64,000 nt of DNA from Mucilaginibacter gilvus (GCF_004054195.1 NZ_SBIW01000003.1:310001-374000); one strand, 5' to 3'; numbered from the stretch's first letter, positions 8,913-17,131 are shown. Notes: generated by a model from the sequence alone, not told the origin. Translations and numbers: made by a program.

Positions 8913-9811
8913 ATGCCATTCAACAAAATCGTAATAGTGGATGATACTGGGTTAGGAAGTCGGGCGATCCGCGAACTCGAACAATTTGCAGTTGGAGGAG
9001 TGATAAAATATGATGATATCCCTAAAACCGAATCAGAAATAATAAAGAGAGTTGACGATTCGGAATGTGCTTTAGTATCCTGGAATACGCGTATCTCTGA
9101 AGATGTCCTAAAAAAATGCCCCGGCTTAAAGTATGTTGGTATGTGTTGCAGTTTATATGATGAAGCATCGGCCAATGTGGATATTAAGTTTGCCCGGGAA
9201 AACAATATTGTTGTAAAAGGTGTGCGGGACTATGGCGATGAGGGTTTGGTAGAATATATATTAGCTGAATTGATCAGGCTGGTAAAAGGCATAGGTCCCC
9301 ATCAATGGAAAGAGGGCAGGTTGAATTAACGAACAGAAAAATCGGAATTATCGGGCTCGGTACAACAGGGAGGATGTTGGCAGATAGAGCATTGGTATTT
9401 AAAATGGATGTAAGTTACTATAGCCGTACCAGAAAGGAAGAAGCTGAAGACAGTGGGCTAAAATATTTGCCTTTGGATGAGCTTTTAAAACAGTCGGAAA
9501 TAATTTCCATACATCTCCCAAAAAGCTCTGTAGTTTTAACCGAAAGAGAATTTAACCTGTTTGGAGAAGGCAAAATTCTGATCAACACTTCATTAGGCCT
9601 AACATTTGAAAAATCGTCATTCTTGAAATGGATGCAAATACCCAGCAACTTCTCGATTTTTGACGGCGACGGTATTGGCCAATTTAAACAAGAATTTGGT
9701 GAGTATGAGCGAATCATTTCAAGCGATGTTGTGTCAGGTTGGACGATGGAGGCAAAAAAACGGTTAGCGCAAAAGGTGATTGAGAACATCAAGAATTACC
9801 TTAATGTATAG
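8913..9811 (+). pseudogene. 2-hydroxyacid dehydrogenase homologue with frameshift
   Basis: From the ATG at 8913 the first 138 codons give the N-terminal part of a D-isomer 2-hydroxyacid dehydrogenase-like protein. A -1 shift near 9319-9325 (run GAGGGC) joins it smoothly to the NAD-binding half, which starts VELTNRKIGIIGLGTTG. One missing G restores a 299-residue protein. The dinucleotide motif GLGTTG is intact, but the family's catalytic Arg position reads NTSLG instead of NTSRG and no catalytic His of the TPHxxG type is seen. The subfamily may therefore not be a classical dehydrogenase even when intact. Sequencing error is an alternative to a real break. Confidence 0.75.
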
Positions 9812-9864
9812 CATTTGAATTGGGTCAGTTGCTCAATAAAACATATGGAATTATGTTCCAAGTC

Positions 9865-10145
9865 TTAAGACTTCGTTCTTCGTTCTTTTCTGGTAGGAGA
9901 GTTTTTAGGCAATTCAAAATGGAAATCTAATAGTTCCCTCGGATGAACCTCTAAGGCCTTTGCTAAAGCTTCCAATGTGGAGATCGTTAAATTGCTTTCG
10001 CCACTTAAAATCTTCCATACTTGTTTTTGAGTAAAACCTGTCCTGTCAACTATATCCTCATGAACTATACCTTTTACCTTCTTATTTCAGATATCTTTTC
10101 GATAATCTGGTTGATAAAGTTTTGGTTTCGGTACTGTTTTCCCAT
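9865..10145 (-). pseudogene. XRE-family helix-turn-helix regulator with frameshift
   Basis: On the minus strand an ATG at 10145 opens MGKQYRNQNFINQIIEKIS and stops after 23 codons. A one-base change of frame at about 10077-10083 continues into a textbook Cro/CI helix-turn-helix: DRTGFTQKQVWKILSGES followed by LTISTLEALAKALEVHPREL, ending at TAA 9867-9865. Joined, the protein is about 93 residues, normal for small Bacteroidetes XRE regulators. It lies just outside the left end of the ssrA element. Confidence 0.7.
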
Positions 10146-10331
10146 TCCTCAAATATAAGTAAAAACGAAACGTAAATACTAAATTTGCGAATCATTCAAT
10201 ATACCGAAGCATTCGCTTTGAGTCAATTTGTACTACCAAAATGGTATCTATCGAACACCGACTATGCTCCCTGGGTTGGATCATAACTATCTGATAATGA
10301 AAGAAAAAGGATTGCTTGAAATTGAAAAAAA

Positions 10332-10357
10332 AAGGGATAATCTAACGATTATCCCTT
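10332..10357 (-). terminator. Original ssrA terminator, displaced by the element
   Basis: A perfect 11-bp stem (AAGGGATAATC / GATTATCCCTT) with a TAAC loop, followed on the minus strand by at least seven T. It lies four bases beyond the left duplicate of the ssrA 3' end, in the arrangement expected for the terminator that followed ssrA before the element inserted. Confidence 0.8.
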
Positions 10358-10361
10358 CGGG

Positions 10362-10381
10362 TGGAGCCGGAGGAACTCGAA
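10362..10381 (-). repeat. Left attachment site: duplicated ssrA 3' end
   Basis: TGGAGCCGGAGG (10362-10373) is identical to the last 12 bases of ssrA read from the same strand, and the next eight positions match except for two (AACTCGAA here, GATTCGAA in ssrA). This is the remnant of the old ssrA 3' end left distal to the inserted element. The old terminator follows directly. Confidence 0.88.
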
Positions 10382-10502
10382 TGTTATTTTTGTCGTTTCA
10401 TTAGATTTCGCTATTTTATACTCAATTTCAGCTATAATCATACTTTTTTTTAACCTTTAAAATTAAGGCAGATTAAATAAAGCCAAGTGAAATAAAGTTT
10501 TT

Positions 10503-10522
10503 TTGTCCCCTCGTTTGTCCCC
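10503..10522. promoter_or_regulatory. Left arm-type integrase site pair
   Basis: Two copies of TTGTCCCC spaced 12 bp apart (10503-10510 and 10515-10522), 40 bp before the integrase start. The right end carries the same arrangement in the same orientation (16687-16707). Position and periodicity suggest binding sites for the arm-binding domain of the recombinase (inference). Confidence 0.6.
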
Positions 10523-10564
10523 CAATTAAAATTGTTCTTATATTCGGTTATCTAAATTAATCGA

Positions 10565-11794
10565 ATGGCAGAGGCGAAATTTGTTCTTAAAGAACCGAAG
10601 GCTACAGATAAGACACTTGTCTACCTGTTTTACAATTTCAATTACAACAGGCTAAAATATTCTACTGGCGAAAAGATCAGCCCTAAGTTTTGGAATCCCG
10701 CAAATCAGAGAGCGAAGGAGTCAAAACAAAATCCTGAACATACTGAATTTAATTCGAGGCTGCGCAAAATTGAAAATGCCGTGAATAATTCCTATCGGAA
10801 ATTGCTGAATGACGGTATTGAGATCACTACCGAAAAGTTAAAAGAGCAGTTAGAAATAGAGTTAGAAATAAGAGAGGCAAAAAAGAAAATTTCTCTATTC
10901 AATTTTATTGAGAAATATATTGAAGATAGCAAGTCCTTTAAAGCAATCGGGAGTGTAAAGATTTATAGAACTACATTCAATCATCTCAAGAACTATTCGA
11001 AAGTAAAGCAAAAACGGGTCGACTTTGACACCATAGATTTAGAATTCTATAATGATTATGTGATCTACTTAATGAAGGATATTAATCTTTCTGCAAATAC
11101 GATCGGCAAGAACATTAAAACATTAAAAACCTTTTTGAATGAAGCCACAGAACGGGGATTAAATACAAACCTTGAATTTAAAAAGAAAAAGTTTAAGGGG
11201 TTTAGAGAGGATTCCGATAAAATTTATTTAAGCCAAGAGGATATACAAAAACTGGTCGATTTAGATTTGTCGGCCAAGCCATATTTAGATAGAACTCGTG
11301 ATTTGTTTTTAATAGGTTGTCATACTGGCCTTAGATTTTCGGACTACTCACAAATTAAAAAGGAAAATATTTTAGAGGAAAATAAACTTAAAATTAGCAC
11401 CCAAAAAACCAAAGAAACCGTAGTAATCCCTATTGGGCGAGTTGTTAAAAGCATACTCGAAAAATATGACTACATTTTACCAAAGCCAATATCAAATCAA
11501 AATACTAATCAGTATCTTAAAGAAATTGGCAAGCTTGCAAATCTTAACTCTGATATTGAAACGGGTATTACCAAAGGAGGAGTAAGGCAGAAACAAGTTT
11601 CTGAAAAGTATGAACTCATAAGTACTCATACGGCTCGGCGAAGTTTTGCTACAAATCTGTACCTGGCGGATGTTCCCGCAATAACCATAATGAAAATTAC
11701 AGGTCATAAATCTGAAAAAGTATTTTTACAATATATTCGTGTAACTCAAGAACAGAATGCTAACAAGCTTCTTAATCATCCTTTCTTCAAATAA
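10565..11794 (+). CDS. int: Tyrosine recombinase (element integrase)
   Basis: A 409-residue site-specific recombinase. An N-terminal arm-DNA-binding domain (residues 1-90) and a SAM-like core-binding domain (about 110-215) precede the catalytic domain. Catalytic signatures are GCHTGLRFSDY (first Arg), HTARRSFATNLY (His and second Arg), ITGHKSEKVFLQYI (second His and the Tyr nucleophile). It lies about 180 bp inside the left att site, the usual position for an integrase that targets a tRNA or tmRNA 3' end. It would catalyse integration and excision of the element at ssrA. Confidence 0.95.
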   Translation: MAEAKFVLKEPKATDKTLVYLFYNFNYNRLKYSTGEKISPKFWNPANQRAKESKQNPEHTEFNSRLRKIENAVNNSYRKLLNDGIEITTEKLKEQLEIELEIREAKKKISLFNFIEKYIEDSKSFKAIGSVKIYRTTFNHLKNYSKVKQKRVDFDTIDLEFYNDYVIYLMKDINLSANTIGKNIKTLKTFLNEATERGLNTNLEFKKKKFKGFREDSDKIYLSQEDIQKLVDLDLSAKPYLDRTRDLFLIGCHTGLRFSDYSQIKKENILEENKLKISTQKTKETVVIPIGRVVKSILEKYDYILPKPISNQNTNQYLKEIGKLANLNSDIETGITKGGVRQKQVSEKYELISTHTARRSFATNLYLADVPAITIMKITGHKSEKVFLQYIRVTQEQNANKLLNHPFFK

Positions 11795-11806
11795 TCACTT
11801 AGTCCA

Positions 11807-12709
11807 ATGTTCACTACTGAATTTACAAAAGAACAGATTGCCAAATTTGAATTTGACTTTAGAGAGCTGAAAACTGTCAAAGACAAATATGCCTTTTGGA
11901 AGAATACGCTTTTAGAGAATTATAGCCTTTATGTTTCTGATAATCCTCAATTCAAAATTAATCCTAACACTCCTAAAGAATTTGAAGATTTGAACAAATT
12001 GATTTTAGAGGATGAGATAACGAAAAGTAAAAATCCTTTCGCAAACGTTGTTTTAACAATTGAAGGGTTGAGGTCAAAATTCTTCAACGATATTTTAAAT
12101 GTTGTGGATAAGAAAAAATTTATTCAGTTTGAGATTTCGACAGTAATTGAAGAAATTAATTTAACATCTCGACCTGAGATTGTAAAGCCACAAATGTTGG
12201 GTCGATCATTTTGGAACCACCCTGACAATAATAATGTTCAGCGCGAGTGTTTTGTAAAAGCTTACAAGGATTGTTATCTAAATGGTAAAGTTGTCGAGTT
12301 TGATAAAGAGGTGTATTCGCCCTACCTTTTAGTTCCGTTAAATAATGGAATGGTTTACGCTCAATACCACATATTTTTAAATGATCAGTTAGATAGTTTA
12401 AATGAAAAAAAGAGCAAAAAGGAAGTTACTACGCTGCCTAAACAACTTTTATTGTTGCATTACTTGGGCATTCTTGACAAGTTCGATTTAAGCGATAACA
12501 AGAAATCATCGCTATTTTCAATTCTGCTAAATGGAGATAAGGAAAATATACGGAAAGCTTTGCCGAATTTCATTGGTAACCAGTTAAGAGAAATTAAGAA
12601 CGAAAAACATTTGCAAGAAATAGCAAATTTGTTGAAAGAATCAGGCTTAAACAAAGAATATCAAACCGTTCAAAATGATATACTTAAGTTAAAAACAGGA
12701 AAACTGTAG
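11807..12709 (+). CDS. Conserved element protein of unknown function
   Basis: A 300-residue soluble protein starting 12 bp after the integrase stop. The C-terminal third contains PKQLLLLHYLGILDKFDLS followed by a helical LLNGDKENIRKALPNF repeat-like region. This combination recurs in hypothetical proteins of small Bacteroidetes integrative elements (recollection, not a search). No catalytic motif, membrane segment or signal peptide is visible. It is probably part of the element's core module, with the integrase and the HTH protein, rather than cargo. Confidence 0.7.
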   Translation: MFTTEFTKEQIAKFEFDFRELKTVKDKYAFWKNTLLENYSLYVSDNPQFKINPNTPKEFEDLNKLILEDEITKSKNPFANVVLTIEGLRSKFFNDILNVVDKKKFIQFEISTVIEEINLTSRPEIVKPQMLGRSFWNHPDNNNVQRECFVKAYKDCYLNGKVVEFDKEVYSPYLLVPLNNGMVYAQYHIFLNDQLDSLNEKKSKKEVTTLPKQLLLLHYLGILDKFDLSDNKKSSLFSILLNGDKENIRKALPNFIGNQLREIKNEKHLQEIANLLKESGLNKEYQTVQNDILKLKTGKL

Positions 12710-12757
12710 TACCCCAACTTTACTACCCATGGGGCGGCTTGATAGTAATCTTGTGGC

Positions 12758-13147
12758 ATGAAAACAAATAATAATTATAAGCAACCTGTAATGTTTACGG
12801 GTCTTAGCCTGGGAGATTTAAAGGATTTTTTTACCGAAATATTTGAGGAGCAATTTGGCAGAAAGCTGGAAAGTGGTTCGGAGTTCTACTTTAATGGGTT
12901 ACCGATTGGGAACGGTAAAAAAAGCAACCCTGCACCTAAAGATACAACCGTTTATTTAACAAGGGGAGAGGTTTCCAAACAACTCCAAATCTCGCTCCCT
13001 ACTTTACATAACTACACTAAAGAAGGACTTATAAAATCTTACCGCATGGGTGGGAAAGTAAGGTACAAAGCAGAGGAGATTGAACTCGCTTTAACGGAAC
13101 GCAATTTTAACGCTGTTAACAGGAAAGGCGGGAACCGTGCAGCATAA
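12758..13147 (+). CDS. Excisionase-like helix-turn-helix protein
   Basis: A 129-residue protein. The C-terminal half is a MerR-type/HTH_17 winged helix: VYLTRGEVSKQLQISLPTL then HNYTKEGLIKSYRMGGKVRY. This is the fold of excisionases and directionality factors. The N-terminal 60 residues are element-specific. It overlaps the next gene by 11 bases. Probable role: control of excision or of replication gene expression (inference). Confidence 0.75.
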   Translation: MKTNNNYKQPVMFTGLSLGDLKDFFTEIFEEQFGRKLESGSEFYFNGLPIGNGKKSNPAPKDTTVYLTRGEVSKQLQISLPTLHNYTKEGLIKSYRMGGKVRYKAEEIELALTERNFNAVNRKGGNRAA

Positions 13148-13352
13148 AAATGATTACACCGTTATTGCTTTCTTTCCCGATAAGTCAGCCAAGAAATGGA
13201 ACTACGTCCACAAGCTGGACGGCTTTGTAAAGTTCTTGAATCAAAAGTTTGGTAACTGGGAATATATCAATGTTTACGATAGGCGAACAAGAGAATATCT
13301 CCAAAGGATAAGAAGAGATGTTCAGCCGCCTCCTTTTCTGAAAGCTACTTAG
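13137..13352 (+). CDS. Small element protein, 71 residues
   Basis: It starts at a GTG (13137) overlapping the end of the HTH gene by 11 bases, which suggests coupled translation. The product is basic and soluble (FFPDKSAKKWNYVHKLDGF and YINVYDRRTREYL are the memorable parts). It is not assigned to a family. Its place between the HTH gene and the replication gene suggests a role in the element's replication or transfer module. Confidence 0.6.
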   Translation: MQHKNDYTVIAFFPDKSAKKWNYVHKLDGFVKFLNQKFGNWEYINVYDRRTREYLQRIRRDVQPPPFLKAT

Positions 13353-13431
13353 TCAGTAGCTTTTTTTTTAACCTTTAAAATTCACCTTTAAACCTTTATG
13401 GTATTTATAAACCTGCAACTATTCAGATTCT

Positions 13432-14301
13432 ATGATTTTAAAAAACACCTATGGCTGTACGTTAGTTCTGGACATTCCCGAACGTGCCGCAGGCTACGAA
13501 AACAAGTTTAGCGGTTCATCTTTAGATCGCCCCAAAAGCAACCCTAAACCCAAAACTAAATTCGGTTTTTCTGCGGAGGGTGCCGCCTCCAATATTCTTA
13601 TTAATGAAGATCGCAAGAAAGGTAAGAATAAAGATCCCGATAAGACATTCAAAATGTCGCAACGGACTAAGACTAAGATTCGCAAAAAGTTGATTGCATT
13701 TTCCCGTGTATACAATAAGCTGAACTTTCTAGCTTTAACATTCGTAAACCAAGTGGCCGACGAAAAAGCGATTATTATACTCCGTAAATTTTTAGACAAC
13801 ACCAAGAAGAGAAGCGAGGATTTTCAATATATATGGGTTGCAGAGCGGCAACTAAAAAACACAACTTTTGCAGGGAACATTCACTTTCATATTGTGACCA
13901 ATAAAAGTTGGGATATAGACAAGTATTGGAACTACTGGCTAACACTTCAGCGGGATAATGGAGTTGTCCCACGTGAGGAGGGTTTTAAGCCCTCCTCCGC
14001 CTTCGATATAAGGCGTATAAACAAAGAAAATATCAAAGCTATTCAGTTATACCTAACCAAGTACATATCTAAGAATACAGACGAGTTTAAATGCCAGGTG
14101 TGGAACTGCTCAAAGAAGATAAGTCAACTCTATACTGACTTCTATACCAAGGCAGAATTTTTAGATAATGCCTATAAGTTAGAAGGGGATAATATTTATG
14201 AAGCTTATTCAGAGAGGTGCACTTTACATTTTATTCCGTTAAACCAAAAATCAATTAAAATTTATGCGAAATTGGATGAGAAAAATATACTAAACAAATG
14301 A
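13432..14301 (+). CDS. HUH-type rolling-circle replication initiator-like protein
   Basis: A 289-residue protein. The segment FAGNIHFHIVTNK carries a His-hydrophobic-His (HUH) metal-binding motif, and AIQLYLTKYISK downstream has the Tyr plus Lys spacing of the nicking-tyrosine motif. The N-terminal 70 residues are basic and low in complexity. In relatives this is the relaxase-like Rep of small Bacteroidetes elements that may replicate after excision. Its 3' end overlaps the convergent MBL gene by 12 bases, marking the junction of core and cargo. Confidence 0.78.
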   Translation: MILKNTYGCTLVLDIPERAAGYENKFSGSSLDRPKSNPKPKTKFGFSAEGAASNILINEDRKKGKNKDPDKTFKMSQRTKTKIRKKLIAFSRVYNKLNFLALTFVNQVADEKAIIILRKFLDNTKKRSEDFQYIWVAERQLKNTTFAGNIHFHIVTNKSWDIDKYWNYWLTLQRDNGVVPREEGFKPSSAFDIRRINKENIKAIQLYLTKYISKNTDEFKCQVWNCSKKISQLYTDFYTKAEFLDNAYKLEGDNIYEAYSERCTLHFIPLNQKSIKIYAKLDEKNILNK

Positions 14302-15300
14302 GCCGTTTGTGTCAATTTTAAATTCTTGATGACCGTAATAATCGCTAGAATATTTTGGGTGTTGACTTGGCGCACTGAATGTTTCAATGTGACTCATGAC
14401 AACTTTTACTGCTTTGTTGATACTAATTTGTTTAAGTGTACCGATGTTATTTGTCGAGTGAATTTTAAACGAATTCTCTTCGAAATATTTTACTACATCG
14501 CTATTTGGATGCCTGTAAATGTTATCACCTACTGAAAAAACTATTTTGGTATCCTCTAATTTTTTTCTTTTGCTCCAAAATGTATTATTGTGACTACTCT
14601 GCGCTCCATGATGAGCGCTTTGGGCGACTCTAAGAGACTTTTCACAATCCCTTAAGGTGGTTTTGTCTAGTCGAATCAATGTTTCCTTTAAGCAATCACT
14701 CGTTAATAAAACATACCAATTAGAAGTATGAATCTTAATAGCCGTCGAAAGCCAGTTTGCTGCCGGATGGTTTTTCACATCGCTGTCAACATACGCATTT
14801 AACTTGATTCCTTTAATGAACTTTTGTTCTTCAAAAAATGTTGGTGAAAGGAAAGTTAAAGTTAAATCATCATTTAGCTTTACATCGCTATTCGGACCGA
14901 CTGAGATTATACCCAAATCGAAGTGTTTGGCATTGTAATGAGTGATAATTGAGTGAAATAATTTATAAATATCACTTGAAGCCTTTGGCGAGGCTCTCGA
15001 AATAGTCCTTATCATTTCAGGCTGAGAACTCCCCGTATAAAGAAAATATTTAATATTTACTGAGTTAGAAATACAATAATCTAACAATTCAACCATTCCC
15101 GAATAATGGTCGTGATGGGGGTGTGATAAAATGACGTAATCAATTTCGGTTATAGAGTTATCCTTAATGTAATTTATGGTTTCATTGCCATTAATAGTTA
15201 AATTGCAATCTAATAAAATTGTGCCCAATCTATCAGGTTTAGACCAGTGGATAATGATAGAGTCGCCTTGGTTAACATTTAAAAATTTAACCTCAAGCAT
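14290..15300 (-). CDS. MBL-fold hydrolase, ComEC-like; third cargo gene
   Basis: A 336-residue cytoplasmic metallo-beta-lactamase-fold protein. The N-terminus (FLNVNQGDSIIIH) and the motif VILSHPHHDHYSGM (His60, His62, Asp64, His65) match the HxHxDH zinc site. LLTSDC and SAHHGAQSSHN match the later metal-binding motifs of the ComEC/Rec2 MBL branch, which is thought to act on nucleic acid or phosphodiester substrates. The ATG at 15300 is chosen because the fold begins there and it overlaps the upstream stop by eight bases; a longer frame to 15366 is less likely. Last gene of the three-gene cargo operon. Confidence 0.85.
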   Translation of the reverse strand: MLEVKFLNVNQGDSIIIHWSKPDRLGTILLDCNLTINGNETINYIKDNSITEIDYVILSHPHHDHYSGMVELLDYCISNSVNIKYFLYTGSSQPEMIRTISRASPKASSDIYKLFHSIITHYNAKHFDLGIISVGPNSDVKLNDDLTLTFLSPTFFEEQKFIKGIKLNAYVDSDVKNHPAANWLSTAIKIHTSNWYVLLTSDCLKETLIRLDKTTLRDCEKSLRVAQSAHHGAQSSHNNTFWSKRKKLEDTKIVFSVGDNIYRHPNSDVVKYFEENSFKIHSTNNIGTLKQISINKAVKVVMSHIETFSAPSQHPKYSSDYYGHQEFKIDTNGSFV

Positions 15301-15949
15301 TTTCAGATTTAAATACTTTAATTGATGCCTTTTTGAACGCAGTTTCGAGCCTTTCCCATGAATCATTCATCTCAAATAAACTTAGGTCGACGAAGTTTTT
15401 GCCGTCTACGACATCAATTCTAATAGATCCCGATTTTGACTTTATACTAATCAATACAGGCTGGCCTTTTTTTAGATGGTCGATACTTTCAAAAACAACG
15501 GCGGGAAAAGAACGTGTTTGAAAAATCTTTTGTTCTTTGTCAATTAAGCATTCGCACTGTACTAAGTCATTGTTAAAGGATACAACTAAAGCTTGTAGAT
15601 TGACAATATTCGCCCATTTTTCGTTAATAATTACAGCACGTGATTTAAACAAGTCATCTTTTGGCTCATTTTTTATTAATGTTTCCTCAGATTTTGCCTT
15701 TAAACCATGCGAAAACTTATCGCACGGCTCAAACAGGTATTGCACCCCACAGCCTTTTGAATTATCCCAATCCTTAATTTCAGAGTATATACGACGTTCG
15801 CGTATATGGTCAATTGCCTTAATTTTATAAAGAGAATAAACAAAATCTAAGTGTATAAACTTTTCGTTAAACGACACCCTTTTCGGTAAGACTTCGTCTT
15901 TATAATCAATTTCAGTGATAACAAGGTTATCGATTACATTCTTTTCCAT
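15293..15949 (-). CDS. Unknown cargo protein, middle gene of the MBL operon
   Basis: A 218-residue soluble protein with no recognised family. The N-terminal half includes a Cys-containing segment (GCGVQYLFEPCDKF). The C-terminal half (about 110-195) alternates hydrophobic and polar residues in a way that suggests a small beta barrel, followed by a terminal helix (SWERLETAFKKA). It overlaps the upstream gene by 16 bases and the MBL gene by eight, so the three products are probably made in fixed ratio. It could be an adaptor or nucleic-acid-binding partner of the MBL enzyme, but the sequence alone does not show this. Confidence 0.7.
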   Translation of the reverse strand: MEKNVIDNLVITEIDYKDEVLPKRVSFNEKFIHLDFVYSLYKIKAIDHIRERRIYSEIKDWDNSKGCGVQYLFEPCDKFSHGLKAKSEETLIKNEPKDDLFKSRAVIINEKWANIVNLQALVVSFNNDLVQCECLIDKEQKIFQTRSFPAVVFESIDHLKKGQPVLISIKSKSGSIRIDVVDGKNFVDLSLFEMNDSWERLETAFKKASIKVFKSENA

Positions 15950-16620
15950 ATTCTAGTTAATACGATATTTGCCTTTTCAGCAAAGCCTTGGTAGGTTTTA
16001 AAATCGACTGAATCTACTTCGTCAACAATTTTTAGATCTGAGAAAACCCCTCCTGCCGTTCGTAATTCTTCTTCGTGTATTAATGAGTATTTAATTTTCC
16101 TATTAGTCAAATCTTCAATACCTACGTATGGACCAAATGACACTTCCGTTACATTATTATTGACTATTTCATTTAAAGTTATAGCAACATCTTTATATGG
16201 TAGAATTTCATTTAAATCATCCTTTAAGAATACTTTTTTGAAGTTTTCCAATTTATAATCGGCATTTACATTGATGGTAACGATATTAAATAGGCAATTT
16301 AAAATATTACCAAATTCATCTAATGAAGTAATCTTTTTAAAAATGGAAAAAAAAGGTTCTTCAACAATAGAATTACTTTCAGCTAAATTTTTTAAATTAC
16401 TAGATGTTTGAAATATAATTCGGTCCCAAAACAAAGAAATATTAAAACCTTCACTATCAAAAATTAATGTAATCCTTTGTTTGATTAAATTTTCATTTTC
16501 AATATTTACTGAGCTAGTTCTAGTTAAATAGGGAGCAATAATTGTTCTAGATAAAATATGAAAATTTAAAATTGGCGTAAATCGAATTTCAAATTGGTGA
16601 AAAGATTGGATGATTGCCAT
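15934..16620 (-). CDS. Unknown cargo protein, first gene of the MBL operon
   Basis: A 228-residue soluble protein, very rich in Ile, Asn, Phe and Glu, with no recognised family. It opens with a beta strand (FHQFEIRFTP), has several alternating strand patterns, and ends in a helix (VLTRIWKRM). The general rhythm recalls TIGR04255-like proteins of sporadic occurrence, but I cannot confirm that. It is the promoter-proximal gene of the cargo operon and starts about 70 bp inside the right arm-type repeats, the usual place for cargo in ssrA elements. Confidence 0.65.
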   Translation of the reverse strand: MAIIQSFHQFEIRFTPILNFHILSRTIIAPYLTRTSSVNIENENLIKQRITLIFDSEGFNISLFWDRIIFQTSSNLKNLAESNSIVEEPFFSIFKKITSLDEFGNILNCLFNIVTINVNADYKLENFKKVFLKDDLNEILPYKDVAITLNEIVNNNVTEVSFGPYVGIEDLTNRKIKYSLIHEEELRTAGGVFSDLKIVDEVDSVDFKTYQGFAEKANIVLTRIWKRM

Positions 16621-16686
16621 AGTTTTACAGAGTTAAGCAAAATTAATGAACCAAAAACGACAAAATGTTATTTTTTCTTAATTTTA

Positions 16687-16707
16687 TTCGTCCCCTTATT
16701 CGTCCCC
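16687..16707. promoter_or_regulatory. Right arm-type integrase site pair
   Basis: Two copies of TTCGTCCCC (16687-16695 and 16699-16707), spaced 12 bp, same orientation and spacing as the pair near the left end. They lie 57 bp inside the right att core. Likely recombinase arm-binding sites. Confidence 0.58.
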
Positions 16708-16716
16708 TAAAACAAG

Positions 16717-16749
16717 AATCGCCCCTAAATACTTGATTTAAAGGCGATT
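16717..16749 (-). terminator. Element-borne ssrA terminator (weak)
   Basis: A 7-bp stem (AATCGCC / GGCGATT) with a 19-base loop lies just downstream of the current ssrA 3' end and is followed on the minus strand by CTTGTTTT. The element seems to supply this terminator in place of the displaced one at 10332-10357. Confidence 0.45.
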
Positions 16750-16763
16750 GCTTGATCGTTAAG

Positions 16764-16783
16764 TGGAGCCGGAGGGATTCGAA
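16764..16783 (-). repeat. Right attachment site within ssrA 3' end
   Basis: The last 20 bases of ssrA (T-arm 3' half and acceptor stem) form the right copy of the duplication. The first 12 (TGGAGCCGGAGG) are identical to 10362-10373. The gene remains functional-looking because the element carries a replacement 3' end. Confidence 0.88.
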
Positions 16784-17131
16784 CCCTCGTCCAAACATGG
16801 TATAAGGTAAGCTTTCTACATGCTTAGCTGTTATTTAATTGTAGGGACTATGGAAGGTTAACCGCTTACCTATACCTTAATCCTTAGGTGCTTTGTTTCG
16901 CTTGCTTACCACACCTTTAAGCAGGCTATTTCCGTTTTTCGATGCCCCGGTTGCCGATCCAACAGAACAGAGAACCGGCGGGACAAAAGCTATGCTAATT
17001 CTAAATTAGGCAGCTAAGGCGTAGTTATTTTCGCCATTTGTAAGTTTGAGCGTTCAGATTTTAGCGCTAATTCACCCAACGCGCTGCATGCTTACTTATT
17101 TATCTCCATCCTGTCAATTCCGGTCGACCCC
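16764..17131 (-). ncRNA. ssrA: Transfer-messenger RNA (tmRNA)
   Basis: The 5' end GGGGUCG (from 17131) pairs with the 3' end CGGCUCC to form the seven-base-pair acceptor stem, and the T-arm GAGGG-UUCGAAU-CCCUC is perfect. The internal reading frame encodes the tag GENNYALAA followed by TAA, the typical Bacteroidetes proteolysis tag. CCA is not encoded after the discriminator A at 16764. Length about 368 nt. tmRNA with SmpB rescues stalled ribosomes. It is also the insertion site of the neighbouring element. Confidence 0.95.

Larger units (their letters stand above)
10362..16763. mobile_element. 6.4-kb integrative element in the ssrA 3' end
   Basis: The element is bounded by a duplication of the ssrA 3' end (10362 and 16764), giving a length of about 6,402 bp. 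It encodes, from the left, a tyrosine recombinase, an unknown conserved protein, an excisionase-like HTH protein, a 71-residue protein and a HUH-type replication initiator. A convergent three-gene cargo operon lies at the right. The sequence is visibly more AT-rich than the flanks. Paired GTCCCC repeats lie just inside both ends. No conjugation genes are present, so it is best viewed as a small integrative, possibly mobilisable or rolling-circle-replicating, element. Modules of this kind are familiar in Bacteroidetes; the cargo is not. Confidence 0.87.

Noticed and set aside
9319..9325. Programmed -1 frameshift in the dehydrogenase gene
   Set aside because: No X-XXY-YYZ slippery heptamer or clear downstream stimulatory structure is visible; a lost G in GAGGGC is simpler.
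9865..10145. Toxin-antitoxin pair with the XRE regulator as antitoxin
   Set aside because: No partner toxin frame was seen on either side.
14326..14535. A 69-codon plus-strand frame within the MBL gene
   Set aside because: Antisense to a clear MBL-fold gene; no independent support.
16764..17131. A tRNA gene at the element boundary
   Set aside because: The acceptor and T-arm look tRNA-like, but the internal tag frame (GENNYALAA) and 368-nt length show it is tmRNA.
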